From the NCBI GenBank assembly GCA_900540805.1, contig UQHL01000001.1, forward strand, positions 1-64,000: DNA of 64,000 nucleotides, read 5' to 3'. The position numbers were made by a program, and so were the translations under genes. Under the pieces are notes generated by a model. The model was not told the DNA's origin. It saw only the letters and a list, made by a program, of their open reading frames with translations, and did no database searches. Numbering within the stretch: the first letter of the stretch is position 1; each line of letters starts with the position of its first letter. This document shows, one piece after another, positions 40,623 to 49,073 of the stretch. This DNA is from an uncultured Eubacteriales bacterium (GTDB taxonomy: Bacteria > Bacillota > Clostridia > Christensenellales > Borkfalkiaceae).

Positions 40623-42011
40623 TTATCGTTTATTTTTAATCGTAATACAGACGACGCGCACAGTATCGGGCGTCACCCTTACTCGCTCGGCGATTTCCAC
40701 CCCGCATACGGCATAAACTTCGCCGTGCTCGTCCGCCAGAACGGGCAGTTCCGCACGTACCGCCTCGGGAATTTTTTTATTTACGAGATACTTTTTCAGC
40801 GTTTTTCTTCCGCCGCCGAATTTTTCGAAAGAATCTCCTTCCCGTCTCCGTCGGAATACCGCCGTCGCAGGTACGGCGTCCGCGTCGAGCCACAGCATCC
40901 TTCTTTGAATTTTTTCGCCGTCAACGGATACGCCGTCCTCGGTCGGAGACAACGCCCTGCTTTTAATTTTCTCTTTCCCAACGGATACGGCGGAAACGGT
41001 GACCACATACCTGCCCACCGAAAAAGTCCCCTCCCGAAACGGCTCGCCCTTCCAAGCCGACGACAGTGCCCGTTCTTCCGTCCGAAAAAAGACGATCTTA
41101 TCGTAAACCCTTTCCGCCGTCAAGCCGTTCGGCAGGGGCAAGCGGCTTCCCGTTTGCAATTCGCCCAACGCGCGCAGCTCGTAAAGCCCCGCCGCTGTAT
41201 AATCCCTCTCTATCCCCAGCCTTTTCAGCGCCGCAAGGCATGCCCGACGCATCAGGGGGGCATCCCCCGAAACCTTTACGCGCAACCCCGTGTCCCCGAA
41301 AAATTCGGGCGCGGTTTCTTCGACGAACCCGTCGGATAAACGATACAGCAACTTATCGTCCTCGACGGCCAGCCGCGCAAAGCGAAGCAGGTTTTCCTTT
41401 GCCGCGGGGACGGCCCTTTCGAGCGCGGGCAATATCTCCAGCCGCAATTTATTCCGCGTCGCTTCCGTTTCAAAATTTGTTTCGTCTTCGCGGAAAGGAA
41501 CGTTTTCCCTCTTTACATACGCCTCCAGATCCTCCTTCGTCCAGTCTAGCAGAGGCCGCAGAAAGCCGCCACGGAGAGGCTCTATCCCGCGCAAACCCGA
41601 AAGCGAGGTACCGCGGCAAAGGCGGAAGAGTATCGTCTCCGCATTGTCGTCGCTGTGGTGCGCCGTAGCGACGAAATCCGTTTTTCCCTCGTCCAAAAGA
41701 CTTTGAAAGGAACGGTAACGGAATTCCCGCGCGGCGGTCTCCAGGCTGAGCTTTTTCTCTTTGGCCTCGGCGGGACAATCGGCGGAAAAGGTAAACAGCG
41801 GCACCCCCCAGAGGGCGCAGATCTCCGCCACGAAACGGGTATCCCCGAGGCTGTCCGCTCCCCGTATCCCGTGCTCGCAGTTGACGGCGGAAAGGAAAAA
41901 GCCGTCACTCTCCGCCCGCGCTTTCAGCATATGCAGAAGCGCCATCGAATCGGCGCCGCCCGACACCGCCGCGCATATCCGTTTTCCCGAAAAACCGCTT
42001 AAATCCATCAT
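40623..42011 (-). CDS. tilS: tRNA(Ile)-lysidine synthase
   Basis: A 462-residue enzyme that changes C34 of tRNA-Ile(CAU) to lysidine. The PP-loop AAVSGGADSMALLHML is at residues 13-28, with NCEHGIRG, TAHHSDDNAETILFRLCRG and LRPLLDWTKEDLEAY as further conserved blocks. The start has no Shine-Dalgarno; a -10 box lies only 6-7 bp upstream of the ATG, so the mRNA is probably leaderless (ATGATG). It heads the tilS-hpt-tetR unit. Confidence 0.93.
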   Translation of the reverse strand: MMDLSGFSGKRICAAVSGGADSMALLHMLKARAESDGFFLSAVNCEHGIRGADSLGDTRFVAEICALWGVPLFTFSADCPAEAKEKKLSLETAAREFRYRSFQSLLDEGKTDFVATAHHSDDNAETILFRLCRGTSLSGLRGIEPLRGGFLRPLLDWTKEDLEAYVKRENVPFREDETNFETEATRNKLRLEILPALERAVPAAKENLLRFARLAVEDDKLLYRLSDGFVEETAPEFFGDTGLRVKVSGDAPLMRRACLAALKRLGIERDYTAAGLYELRALGELQTGSRLPLPNGLTAERVYDKIVFFRTEERALSSAWKGEPFREGTFSVGRYVVTVSAVSVGKEKIKSRALSPTEDGVSVDGEKIQRRMLWLDADAVPATAVFRRRREGDSFEKFGGGRKTLKKYLVNKKIPEAVRAELPVLADEHGEVYAVCGVEIAERVRVTPDTVRVVCITIKNKR

Positions 42012-42017
42012 GTTTTC

Positions 42018-42046
42018 AGTATAGCATACCCAACGGATTTTTGCAA
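42018..42046 (-). promoter_or_regulatory. tilS promoter giving a leaderless transcript
   Basis: Minus strand TTGCAA (42041-42046), 17-bp spacer, TATACT (42018-42023). Transcription would start at about 42011, the first base of the tilS ATG. Confidence 0.7.
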
Positions 42047-42099
42047 GAATTTCCGCCGCTTTTCCCGAAAAACGCTGCCCGTCTGCTTTTTAAGCCCTA

Positions 42100-43569
42100 T
42101 CAGTTCCCTTCCGAAAAATCCGTCTTTTCCGCGCCGACGGGCAGGCGTTCCGCCTTTCCGCCCTTGAGATATTTTGAAAACAATACTCCGAAGGTCGTCA
42201 CCGTAGTCGCTACGGCGAGCGTATCCGCGATCGGTTCCGCAAGGAATATAGCCATCGTACTATCGGCGGAAAAAATATGCGGCAGAATAAAAATGAGCGG
42301 AATCAACAAAATCACTTTGCGCAGTACCGCGAGGAAGAAGGAAATCCCCGCTTTTCCCAGCGCGATAAACGTCTGCTGGCAGGCGATCTGCGCGCCGAAG
42401 ATGAGGGACATGGCCATATAGACGCGCAGGGGAGTCAAGGCGTACGCGCCGAGCTCCGCGTCCGAAGTAAACATTTTGGCAAACAGCTGCGGGAAAAGCA
42501 TGCACGTCGCCCACAGCGCCGTCGAATAGATCAGACAGGAACGCAGTAAAATGCCAAAGGTCTTTTTCACCCGCTCACGCTGTCCCGCGCCGTAATTATA
42601 GCTGACGATCGGCTGGGCGCCCTGCGTCAGCCCCTGGAGGGGCAGCATGGCGAACTGCATGACGCTGTATAAAATGGTCATGGCGCCCACGGCGAGCGTT
42701 CCGCCGTATTTAAGCAGGGAAACATTAAAGCAAATGGAAATGACGCTTTCCGTAAACTGCATGATAAAGGGCGACGCGCCCAAAAATACACAGGGCAGAT
42801 AGGAGGCCCAGGATACCTTGAAATATTTGAGCCTGATCCTGAGAATGGTCTTTTTGCTCAACAGAAATCCCACCACCCAAACGGCGCTCACCGTCTGCGA
42901 AACCACGGTGGCGATCGCCGCGCCGCGCACGCCCATCGAAAAACCGTAGATCAGCAAGGGATCGAGCGCGATATTGACGACGGCGCCGATCACCACGGAC
43001 AGCATGCCCATGAGAGAAAAACCCTGCGCGGTGATAAAGGCGTTGAGCCCCAGCGCCAGCTCCACGAAAATCGTTCCGAAAGCGTAAATGCGCATATATT
43101 GCACGGCATAGCCGATCGTGTCCTCGTCCGCCCCGAACATCCATAAAAGCTTTTCCGCAAAGACGACGAATACGACGGTCAAAACCGCCCCCACGATTAC
43201 GGTGACAATCGTGCAGTTGCCGAGGATACGTTCCGCCTCCTTCTTATCCCCTTTGCCCAGCATAATCGACGCGCGCGCCGCTCCGCCCATAGCCGTCAGC
43301 GCGGCAAAGGCGGAAATAATCATGATGAGCGACAGACAAACGCCCATGGCCGTCAGCGCGAGCTTTCCCGAGCCTTCCATGTGGCCGATATACATTCTGT
43401 CCACGATATTATAGAGCGCGTTGACCAGCTGCGCGGCAATCGTAGGCACGGAAAGACGGAACAAAAGCTTTCCGACAGGCTCCTCACCCAGCTTCGCGGC
43501 GCCCCTTGCGCCCTTCCCCGCCCCTTGTTTTTTTTCCTGTTCTTCCGTGTATTGCGGAAACTCCGACAT
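42100..43569 (-). CDS. MATE-family efflux protein
   Basis: A 489-residue polytopic transporter. The start at 43569 (MSEFPQYTEE) has AAAGGAG. Twelve membrane helices are visible after a cytoplasmic lead; PTIAAQLVNALYNIVDRMYI (about 48-67) is the typical MATE first helix, and GLTQGAQPIVSYNYGAGQRE is the conserved loop after helix 7. It exports cationic drugs or metabolites by Na+ or H+ antiport. It is expressed from its own promoter, which overlaps the hydrogenase terminator. Confidence 0.9.
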   Translation of the reverse strand: MSEFPQYTEEQEKKQGAGKGARGAAKLGEEPVGKLLFRLSVPTIAAQLVNALYNIVDRMYIGHMEGSGKLALTAMGVCLSLIMIISAFAALTAMGGAARASIMLGKGDKKEAERILGNCTIVTVIVGAVLTVVFVVFAEKLLWMFGADEDTIGYAVQYMRIYAFGTIFVELALGLNAFITAQGFSLMGMLSVVIGAVVNIALDPLLIYGFSMGVRGAAIATVVSQTVSAVWVVGFLLSKKTILRIRLKYFKVSWASYLPCVFLGASPFIMQFTESVISICFNVSLLKYGGTLAVGAMTILYSVMQFAMLPLQGLTQGAQPIVSYNYGAGQRERVKKTFGILLRSCLIYSTALWATCMLFPQLFAKMFTSDAELGAYALTPLRVYMAMSLIFGAQIACQQTFIALGKAGISFFLAVLRKVILLIPLIFILPHIFSADSTMAIFLAEPIADTLAVATTVTTFGVLFSKYLKGGKAERLPVGAEKTDFSEGN

Positions 43570-43609
43570 GCTTCTGTCTCCTTTTGCCGTAGTGGCGCAA
43601 GCACCTTTT

Positions 43610-43638
43610 ATTTTACCCGTTTCCACAAAAAAAGTCAA
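43610..43638 (-). promoter_or_regulatory. promoter of the MATE gene, overlapping a terminator
   Basis: Minus strand TTGACT (43633-43638), 17-bp spacer, TAAAAT (43610-43615). The -35 box is part of the right arm and U-run of the hydrogenase terminator. Confidence 0.55.
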
Positions 43639-43680
43639 CCCCTTCCGCGTTTGAAAACGCAAAACGGAGCCGACTTTTAT
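43627..43680 (-). terminator. terminator of the hydrogenase gene
   Basis: AAAAGTC and GACTTTTTTT arms with an inner GCGTTT/AAACGC hairpin. It starts about 25 nt after the hydrogenase stop codon. Confidence 0.7.
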
Positions 43681-43704
43681 CCCTTTCTTTTATTTACTTT
43701 TTCT

Positions 43705-45213
43705 TTACGGCAAATCGATCTCGTACAGGTCCTTGGCGGGGATCTTTTTCGTCGAGTTTTCCACAAACTTTTTGACCTGAACCGTCGCTTTTTCCACGGA
43801 AAGATTGGTTCCCGCGCCCGCGACGCATCCGCCCGGACAGCCCATGCCCTCGATGAGACAGCCGTTCTTTTTGCCGAGCTTGGCAAGGATGAGCGCTTTT
43901 TTGCATGCGTCCAGCCCTTCCGCGTGCTCGATCTTCACCTCTACCCCGGGATAATAGGCCTTGACGCACTGTTCGATTGCGGACGCAACTCCGCCCGCGC
44001 AGGCATACCCTCTGCCCGCGCCCGTCGCCTCGTGCAGGGAATTTTCCTCCTCGTATTTTGAAAAATCGATATTCCTTGCGTCGAACATGCCCGCCAGCTC
44101 CTCGAAGGTAATGACGAAATCCACGTCGCTGCGGACGGATTCGCGCGAGGCCTCCAGCTTTTTGGCGGCGCAGGGGCCGATGAACACGACGCGCGCCTGC
44201 GGGGACTTCTGCTTGATTTTTCTCGCCGTGGCGACCATGGGGGTCAGCGCCTGCGAAACCTCGTCGATCAACTGCGGAAACTGCTTTTTCGCCAGCATGG
44301 CCCAGGCGGGACAGCACGAAGTCAAAAGGAAGGGCAGCTTTCCGGGAACGACTTCCTCCACGTAATGATGCGCCTCGGTGGAAGCGCCGACGTCGGCGCC
44401 GCTGGCCACCTCGTGCACTTCCTTAAAGCCGATATCTTTCAGGGCGCCCTTGATTTGGGCGAGGGAAACGTTCTCCCCGAATTGCCCCACGATGGCGGGC
44501 GCCACCTCCGCCACGATATAGTCGCCCTTTTTAATCGCCCTGATCAGCTGAAAAATCTGCGACTTGTCCGCGATGGCGCCGAACGGGCAGCTTACCATAC
44601 ATTGACCGCAGCCCACGCATTTGTCGTTGTCGATCTTCGCGCGGCCGAGCTCGTCCGTGACGACGGCCTTTATCCCGCACGCCTGCGAGCAGGGACGCAC
44701 CTTATGCGCAATCGCGTCGTAGGGACAGGCTGCCTTACATTTGCCGCAGCGGATACATTTTTCCCTGTCGATCACCGATTTTCCGTCCACGATGGAAATC
44801 GCGTCCTTCGGACAGGCCGCCACGCACGCCTTGGCGACGCAGCCGCGGCATTGATTGCTCACCTCATAAACGTTGTCCTCGCACGCGTCGCAGGCCGACG
44901 GAATCACCTGCATCAGCGGCGGCTCGTAATACTTATCGGAAATATTGCTCTGATCCAGCCCGCTGGTAAGGTGCACGGGCTTATCCGAGGGGCGCAGGGA
45001 CATGCCCATGGCAAGGCGCACCCGCTCCGCCGCGATCGCCCGTTCGCGGTAGATGCTTTCGCGGTATTGGGGCACCTCGGTGGGCGTAATGGTATAGGGA
45101 ATCGCTTCGATATCGTTGTTAATTTCCTCGGGGGCGGACTCGTAAGCGACCTTCGCTACCTCTTTGAATACCTCGTGTCTGAGGCGGACGACGGAAGTTT
45201 CCAATCCTCTCAT
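43705..45213 (-). CDS. iron-only [FeFe]-hydrogenase, group B-like
   Basis: A 502-residue enzyme that evolves or consumes H2 with ferredoxin. The start at 45213 (MRGLETSVVR) has AAGGAGC. Residues about 100-235 hold three to four [4Fe-4S] sites (CDACEDNVYEVSNQCRGCVA, CIRCGKCKAACP, CVGCGQCMVSCP). The H-cluster motifs are TSCCPAW, GPCAAKKLEA and EGMGCPGGCVAGAG. The Gly in place of Met before PC in the second motif and the N-terminal cysteine pattern fit the less studied group B rather than the CpI type. Maturases are not in the window. Confidence 0.88.
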   Translation of the reverse strand: MRGLETSVVRLRHEVFKEVAKVAYESAPEEINNDIEAIPYTITPTEVPQYRESIYRERAIAAERVRLAMGMSLRPSDKPVHLTSGLDQSNISDKYYEPPLMQVIPSACDACEDNVYEVSNQCRGCVAKACVAACPKDAISIVDGKSVIDREKCIRCGKCKAACPYDAIAHKVRPCSQACGIKAVVTDELGRAKIDNDKCVGCGQCMVSCPFGAIADKSQIFQLIRAIKKGDYIVAEVAPAIVGQFGENVSLAQIKGALKDIGFKEVHEVASGADVGASTEAHHYVEEVVPGKLPFLLTSCCPAWAMLAKKQFPQLIDEVSQALTPMVATARKIKQKSPQARVVFIGPCAAKKLEASRESVRSDVDFVITFEELAGMFDARNIDFSKYEEENSLHEATGAGRGYACAGGVASAIEQCVKAYYPGVEVKIEHAEGLDACKKALILAKLGKKNGCLIEGMGCPGGCVAGAGTNLSVEKATVQVKKFVENSTKKIPAKDLYEIDLP

Positions 45214-45289
45214 AAATGCTTGCTCCTTCTTCACCGAATTTTCGAAAAAATATTTTCGTCGGCTTTTAATGATTTTATATTCATATAAT

Positions 45290-45318
45290 ATCATACCGCA
45301 AAATCGGAAAATTGTCAA
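45290..45318 (-). promoter_or_regulatory. promoter of the hydrogenase gene
   Basis: Minus strand TTGACA (45313-45318), 17-bp spacer, TATGAT (45290-45295). The leader is about 70 nt and AT-rich. I see no convincing Rex operator in it. Confidence 0.75.
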
Positions 45319-45411
45319 TCGTATCGGGATATCCGCGCATTATTTTTACTTCTTTATGCCGCAAAATCAAACGCGCGGAAAGATTTCAGTCCTTTTTCAC
45401 ATTTTTCCGTG

Positions 45412-45458
45412 CCAAACAAAAAGGGACAGCGCCGCGTTCACCGCAGCCCTGCCCTTTC
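45412..45458 (-). terminator. terminator after adhE
   Basis: AAAGGG...CCCTTT outer arms with inner GCTGC/GCGGC pairs, followed by TTTTTGTTT on the minus strand, about 12 nt after the adhE stop. Confidence 0.75.
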
Positions 45459-45468
45459 CTTTACGCTT

Positions 45469-48090
45469 TTAGACGGGTTCGTGCTTCCCGTAATAGGCGT
45501 TGAGATACATCTTCCTGATTTCCGAAATCAAGGGATAACGGGGATTGGCGCCCGTGCACTGGTCGTCAAACGCGTCCTCGCTCATCTGTTCCAGAGAGGC
45601 TTTGAATTCCGCCTCCGTGCCCTTGTCCCCGATCGCCTCGCGGATACTCGACGGCTGGCCGACAACGCGCTGAAGCTCTTTCATTTTCCCGATCAATTCC
45701 TCCACCAGCTCGTCGTCCGTGCCGCCCTTGCAGCCGATATAACGCGCGACGTCCGCGTACCTTCTCTTACATTCGGGATAGGCGTACTGCGGAAACGTGC
45801 CCATTTTCCGGGGCGCGTCCGCGCTGTTGAAACGAATTACCTCCTCCAGCAGCAGCGAGTTCGCCATGCCGTGCGGCAGGTGCCAATAGGAGCCGAGCTT
45901 GTGCGCCATGGAGTGACAAACGCCGAGGAAGGCGTTTGCGAACGCCATACCCGCCATGCTCGCCGCATGCGCCATTTTTTCGCGGGCCAGAGGCGCGGCC
46001 GCGCCCAGGGTATAAGCGTCGGGCAAATACTCGAAAATCAGCCTGATCGCTTCCTTGGCTATGCCGTTTGTAAAATCGGAGGCCATGACGGACGCGACGG
46101 CCTCCAGCGCGTGGGACAGCGAATCGATCCCCGCGCAGGAGGTAAGTCCCTTGGGAATGTTCATCATCAGCTCCGCGTCGATCACCGCGACGTCGGGCAT
46201 CAGCTCGTAATCGGCGAGAGGATATTTCATGCCCGTCCGTTCGTCCGTGATAACGGCAAACGGCGTCACCTCGCTGCCCGTGCCCGCGGTGGTGGGCACC
46301 GCCACAAACATCGCCTTGTCTCCCATGCGGGGGAAAGAATACACTCTCTTGCGGATATCCATAAACCGCATGGCGAGATCCTGAAAATCCGCTTCGGGGT
46401 GTTCGTAAAGCACCCACATGATCTTCGCCGCGTCCATGGGCGAGCCGCCGCCCAGCGCGACGATCACGTCGGGCTTAAACTTTTTCATCAGCTCCGCTCC
46501 CGCCCGCGCACAGGCAAGCGTAGGATCGGGCGTGACGTCGAAAAATTCCATATGCGTGACGTTCATCGCGTCGAGCACCTTCGTCACTTCCTTCACCATG
46601 CCGCTGTTATAGAGGTATTCGTCGGTGACGACAAACGCCCGCTTTTTGCCGTATTCCTTTTCACCCAGCTCCTCGAGGGCGAGGCGGAGACTGCCGCGTT
46701 TGAAATAAACTTTTTCGGGCGCACGGAACCACAACATATTTTCTCTCCTTTCCGCTACGGTCTTGACGTTGATCAGCTGTCCCACGCCGACGTTCTCCGA
46801 TACGCTGTTCCCTCCGCGCGAACCGCAGCCGAGCGTCAGCGAAGGCGAAAGGCGGAAATTGTAGAGGTCTCCGATCCCTCCCTGCGCCGCAGGCGTGTTG
46901 ACCAGCACGCGGTAGGTCTGCATCCTTTCCCTGAACCTCGAAAGCCTGTCGCCCTGCGTGCGTTCGTCGATATAGATCGCGGACGTATGCCCCGGCCCGC
47001 CTTCGCGGACAAGCCTGTCCGCTTTATCGAGGGCGTCCTCAAAGCTTTCGGCCTTATACATGGCGAGAACGGGCGACAGCTTCTCGTGGGAAAATTCCTC
47101 GCTCGGTTCCACGGACGTCACCTCCCCCACCAGCACCTTCGCATCCTCGGGCACCTCGAAGCCCGAAAGCGCGGCGATGGTATGCGCGCTTTGTCCGACG
47201 ATCTTCGCGTTCAGCGCGCCGTTGACGATGATGGTCTTTCTCACCTTCTGCGCCTCGACCGAAGACAGGAAATACGCGCCGCGAAGCTGCATCTCCTTTT
47301 TGAATTTCGCATAGATTTCCTTTGCCACGATTACCGACTGCTCGGAGGCGCAGATCATACCGTTATCGAAGGTTTTCGAATGAAGAATGGACGAGACGGC
47401 CAGCGGAATATCGGCGGAAGCGTCCACCACCGCGGGCGTATTGCCCGCGCCCACGCCGATCGCGGGCTTGCCCGAGGAATACGCCGCCTTGACCATGCCC
47501 GGTCCGCCCGTCGCCAAAATCGTGTCCGCCTCCCTCATCACCGCGCCCGAAAGAGCCACGCTGGGCTCGTCTATCCAGCCGATGATCTCGTCGGGAGCGC
47601 CCGCCTTGACGGCGGCCTCCAGCACCACTTTCGCCGCCTCGATCGTGCATTTTTTCGCGCGGGGATGCGGGGAAATAATCAGCCCGTTCCGCGTCTTGAG
47701 ACAGATCAGCGCCTTAAAAATCGCCGTGGAGGTGGGATTGGTGGTAGGAATGACGGCCGCGAGCACGCCGATCGGCTCCGCGATGCGCGTATAGCCGAAG
47801 GCCTCGTCCCGTTCGATGACGCCGCAGGTTTTGGCGTCCTTATATTTGTTGTAGATATATTCGGCGGCATAGTGATTTTTGATCACCTTGTCCTCAAACA
47901 CGCCCATGCCCGTCTCTTCCACCGCCATTTTTGCCAGCGTAATGCGCGCCTTATCGGCCGCGGCCGCCGCCGCAAAGAAAATATTATCCACCTGCTCCTG
48001 TGTATAAGAGGCAAACTTTTCCTGTGCCGTACGCACCCGAGTCAACATCTTTTCCAACGACTTTTCGTCGTTCACGATAAAATCTTTCAT
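45469..48090 (-). CDS. adhE: bifunctional aldehyde-alcohol dehydrogenase
   Basis: An 873-residue enzyme that reduces acetyl-CoA to acetaldehyde and then ethanol, re-oxidising two NADH. The N-terminal CoA-acylating aldehyde dehydrogenase (residues 1-440) has the nucleophile in GMICASEQSV; the C-terminal iron alcohol dehydrogenase (about 455-873) has VIVALGGGSPMDAAKIMW and the metal-binding HALEAVAS, GVCHSMAHKLG and YWHLPHGMAN. Length is typical. It follows rex by 42 bp and is probably under Rex control as in other Firmicutes. Confidence 0.96.
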   Translation of the reverse strand: MKDFIVNDEKSLEKMLTRVRTAQEKFASYTQEQVDNIFFAAAAAADKARITLAKMAVEETGMGVFEDKVIKNHYAAEYIYNKYKDAKTCGVIERDEAFGYTRIAEPIGVLAAVIPTTNPTSTAIFKALICLKTRNGLIISPHPRAKKCTIEAAKVVLEAAVKAGAPDEIIGWIDEPSVALSGAVMREADTILATGGPGMVKAAYSSGKPAIGVGAGNTPAVVDASADIPLAVSSILHSKTFDNGMICASEQSVIVAKEIYAKFKKEMQLRGAYFLSSVEAQKVRKTIIVNGALNAKIVGQSAHTIAALSGFEVPEDAKVLVGEVTSVEPSEEFSHEKLSPVLAMYKAESFEDALDKADRLVREGGPGHTSAIYIDERTQGDRLSRFRERMQTYRVLVNTPAAQGGIGDLYNFRLSPSLTLGCGSRGGNSVSENVGVGQLINVKTVAERRENMLWFRAPEKVYFKRGSLRLALEELGEKEYGKKRAFVVTDEYLYNSGMVKEVTKVLDAMNVTHMEFFDVTPDPTLACARAGAELMKKFKPDVIVALGGGSPMDAAKIMWVLYEHPEADFQDLAMRFMDIRKRVYSFPRMGDKAMFVAVPTTAGTGSEVTPFAVITDERTGMKYPLADYELMPDVAVIDAELMMNIPKGLTSCAGIDSLSHALEAVASVMASDFTNGIAKEAIRLIFEYLPDAYTLGAAAPLAREKMAHAASMAGMAFANAFLGVCHSMAHKLGSYWHLPHGMANSLLLEEVIRFNSADAPRKMGTFPQYAYPECKRRYADVARYIGCKGGTDDELVEELIGKMKELQRVVGQPSSIREAIGDKGTEAEFKASLEQMSEDAFDDQCTGANPRYPLISEIRKMYLNAYYGKHEPV

Positions 48091-48132
48091 AACGACCTCC
48101 TTTTTGCCCGCCGTCTCCGCGTCGGCGACGGA

Positions 48133-48765
48133 TTATCTTCCTTTGCTCAATTCGCCCGCCAGAAGCGCGAGCGACGCGGAAAGATCCTCGTTTTTCAAAA
48201 TAATGCCCTTCGGCACCCGCAGGGGCGCGGGCGCAAAATTCCACACCGCCTTTATGCCCGCGCGCACCATCGTATCTAAAGTCTCCTGAGCCGCGGCCTT
48301 GGGTACCGTGATGATCCCGATATTGATTTTTTTATGCTGCACGAAATCCGAAAATTTATCCATGGGATACACTTTTTTTCCCGCGATTTCCTCCCCGACG
48401 ATTCGGGTATCGACGTCGAAGGCAGCCACGATGTTGAGTCCGTTGCTCTTGAAGCCCTCGTAGCCCAAAAAGGCCTTTCCCAGCCCGCCCGCGCCCACGA
48501 TCACCGCGTCGGACAAATTATCGTAGCCGAGAAACTTCTCGATGTCGGCGATCAGCCGCACCACCTCGAAGCCCAGCCTCGGCTTTCCCGGCTTCGAGGA
48601 AACCAACGCCAGATCCTTCCGTACCAGCACCGCCGATACGGGAATATTTTGTGCAATCACCGCGGAAGAAATGTATTTCTCCCCGCGCGAATTTTCCTCC
48701 TGCAAAAATCGCAGATACAAGGGCATGCGCCCGATCGTCGCCTTGGAAATTTCCAGCTCGTTCAT
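48133..48765 (-). CDS. rex: redox-sensing repressor Rex
   Basis: A 210-residue repressor that senses the NADH/NAD ratio. The N-terminal winged helix (ISKATIGRMPLYLRFLQEEN) is followed by the Rossmann domain, AVIVGAGGLGKAFLGYEGF at residues about 87-105, and the closing dimer helix. It sits directly upstream of adhE, a common fermentation target of Rex. The leader is AT-rich; no perfect TTGTTAA-type operator was found, so autoregulation is not certain. Confidence 0.93.
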   Translation of the reverse strand: MNELEISKATIGRMPLYLRFLQEENSRGEKYISSAVIAQNIPVSAVLVRKDLALVSSKPGKPRLGFEVVRLIADIEKFLGYDNLSDAVIVGAGGLGKAFLGYEGFKSNGLNIVAAFDVDTRIVGEEIAGKKVYPMDKFSDFVQHKKINIGIITVPKAAAQETLDTMVRAGIKAVWNFAPAPLRVPKGIILKNEDLSASLALLAGELSKGR

Positions 48766-48805
48766 TCGTTTTTTCCTTTTTTATTGATATTTATTTATCG
48801 ATATT

Positions 48806-48835
48806 ATTATAACAAATAGAAGCAACGAAAGTCAA
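48806..48835 (-). promoter_or_regulatory. promoter of rex-adhE
   Basis: Minus strand TTGACT (48830-48835), 18-bp spacer, TATAAT (48806-48811); start near 48799, about 34 nt before the rex ATG. Confidence 0.7.
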
Positions 48836-48898
48836 GTATCCGCTCTTTCTTTTTGAAAAATTTTCCTTTTGAAAATATTTTACACATTTTTTCTTTAC

Positions 48899-48928
48899 TT
48901 ATCCACAAAAAATCCCCAACTATCCACA
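48899..48928 (+). promoter_or_regulatory. pair of DnaA-box-like 9-mers in the valS-rex gap
   Basis: TTATCCACA (48899-48907) is a perfect DnaA box; CTATCCACA (48920-48928) differs at one base, and the two start 21 bp apart in the same orientation. The rest of the 308-bp gap holds the rex promoter, a short GC hairpin (CGCCC/GGGCG, near 48954-48967) and the valS terminator. Confidence 0.4.
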
Positions 48929-49028
48929 CTTTTCCGTACTCGGAGTCAATATCCGCCCTTGCGGGCGTATTTTTCACTTCAACGGTATTTTGTTGTCGCA
49001 TTGTGCCATCGGCGCGTTATTCCGCATC

Positions 49029-49065
49029 AAAAAAATCGTTCTTCTCAAAGAAGAACGATTTTTTT
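49029..49065. terminator. terminator after valS
   Basis: AAAAAAATCGTTCTT (49029-49043) pairs perfectly with 49051-49065 across a 7-nt loop, eight bases after the valS stop; the A/T flanks allow use in both directions. Confidence 0.9.
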
Positions 49066-49073
49066 GATTGATA

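Noticed and set aside
45409..48279. 956-codon open frame on the plus strand opposite adhE
   Set aside because: The minus-strand frame is an unmistakable AdhE; the antisense frame is His/Arg-rich without domains and arises from codon bias that avoids stops on the other strand.
48766..48835. Rex operator in the rex leader
   Set aside because: The AT-rich leader has only loose inverted symmetry and no TTGTTAA-N4-TTAACAA match.
48807..49001. 64-codon minus-strand frame upstream of rex
   Set aside because: It covers the rex promoter, has no ribosome binding site and looks random.
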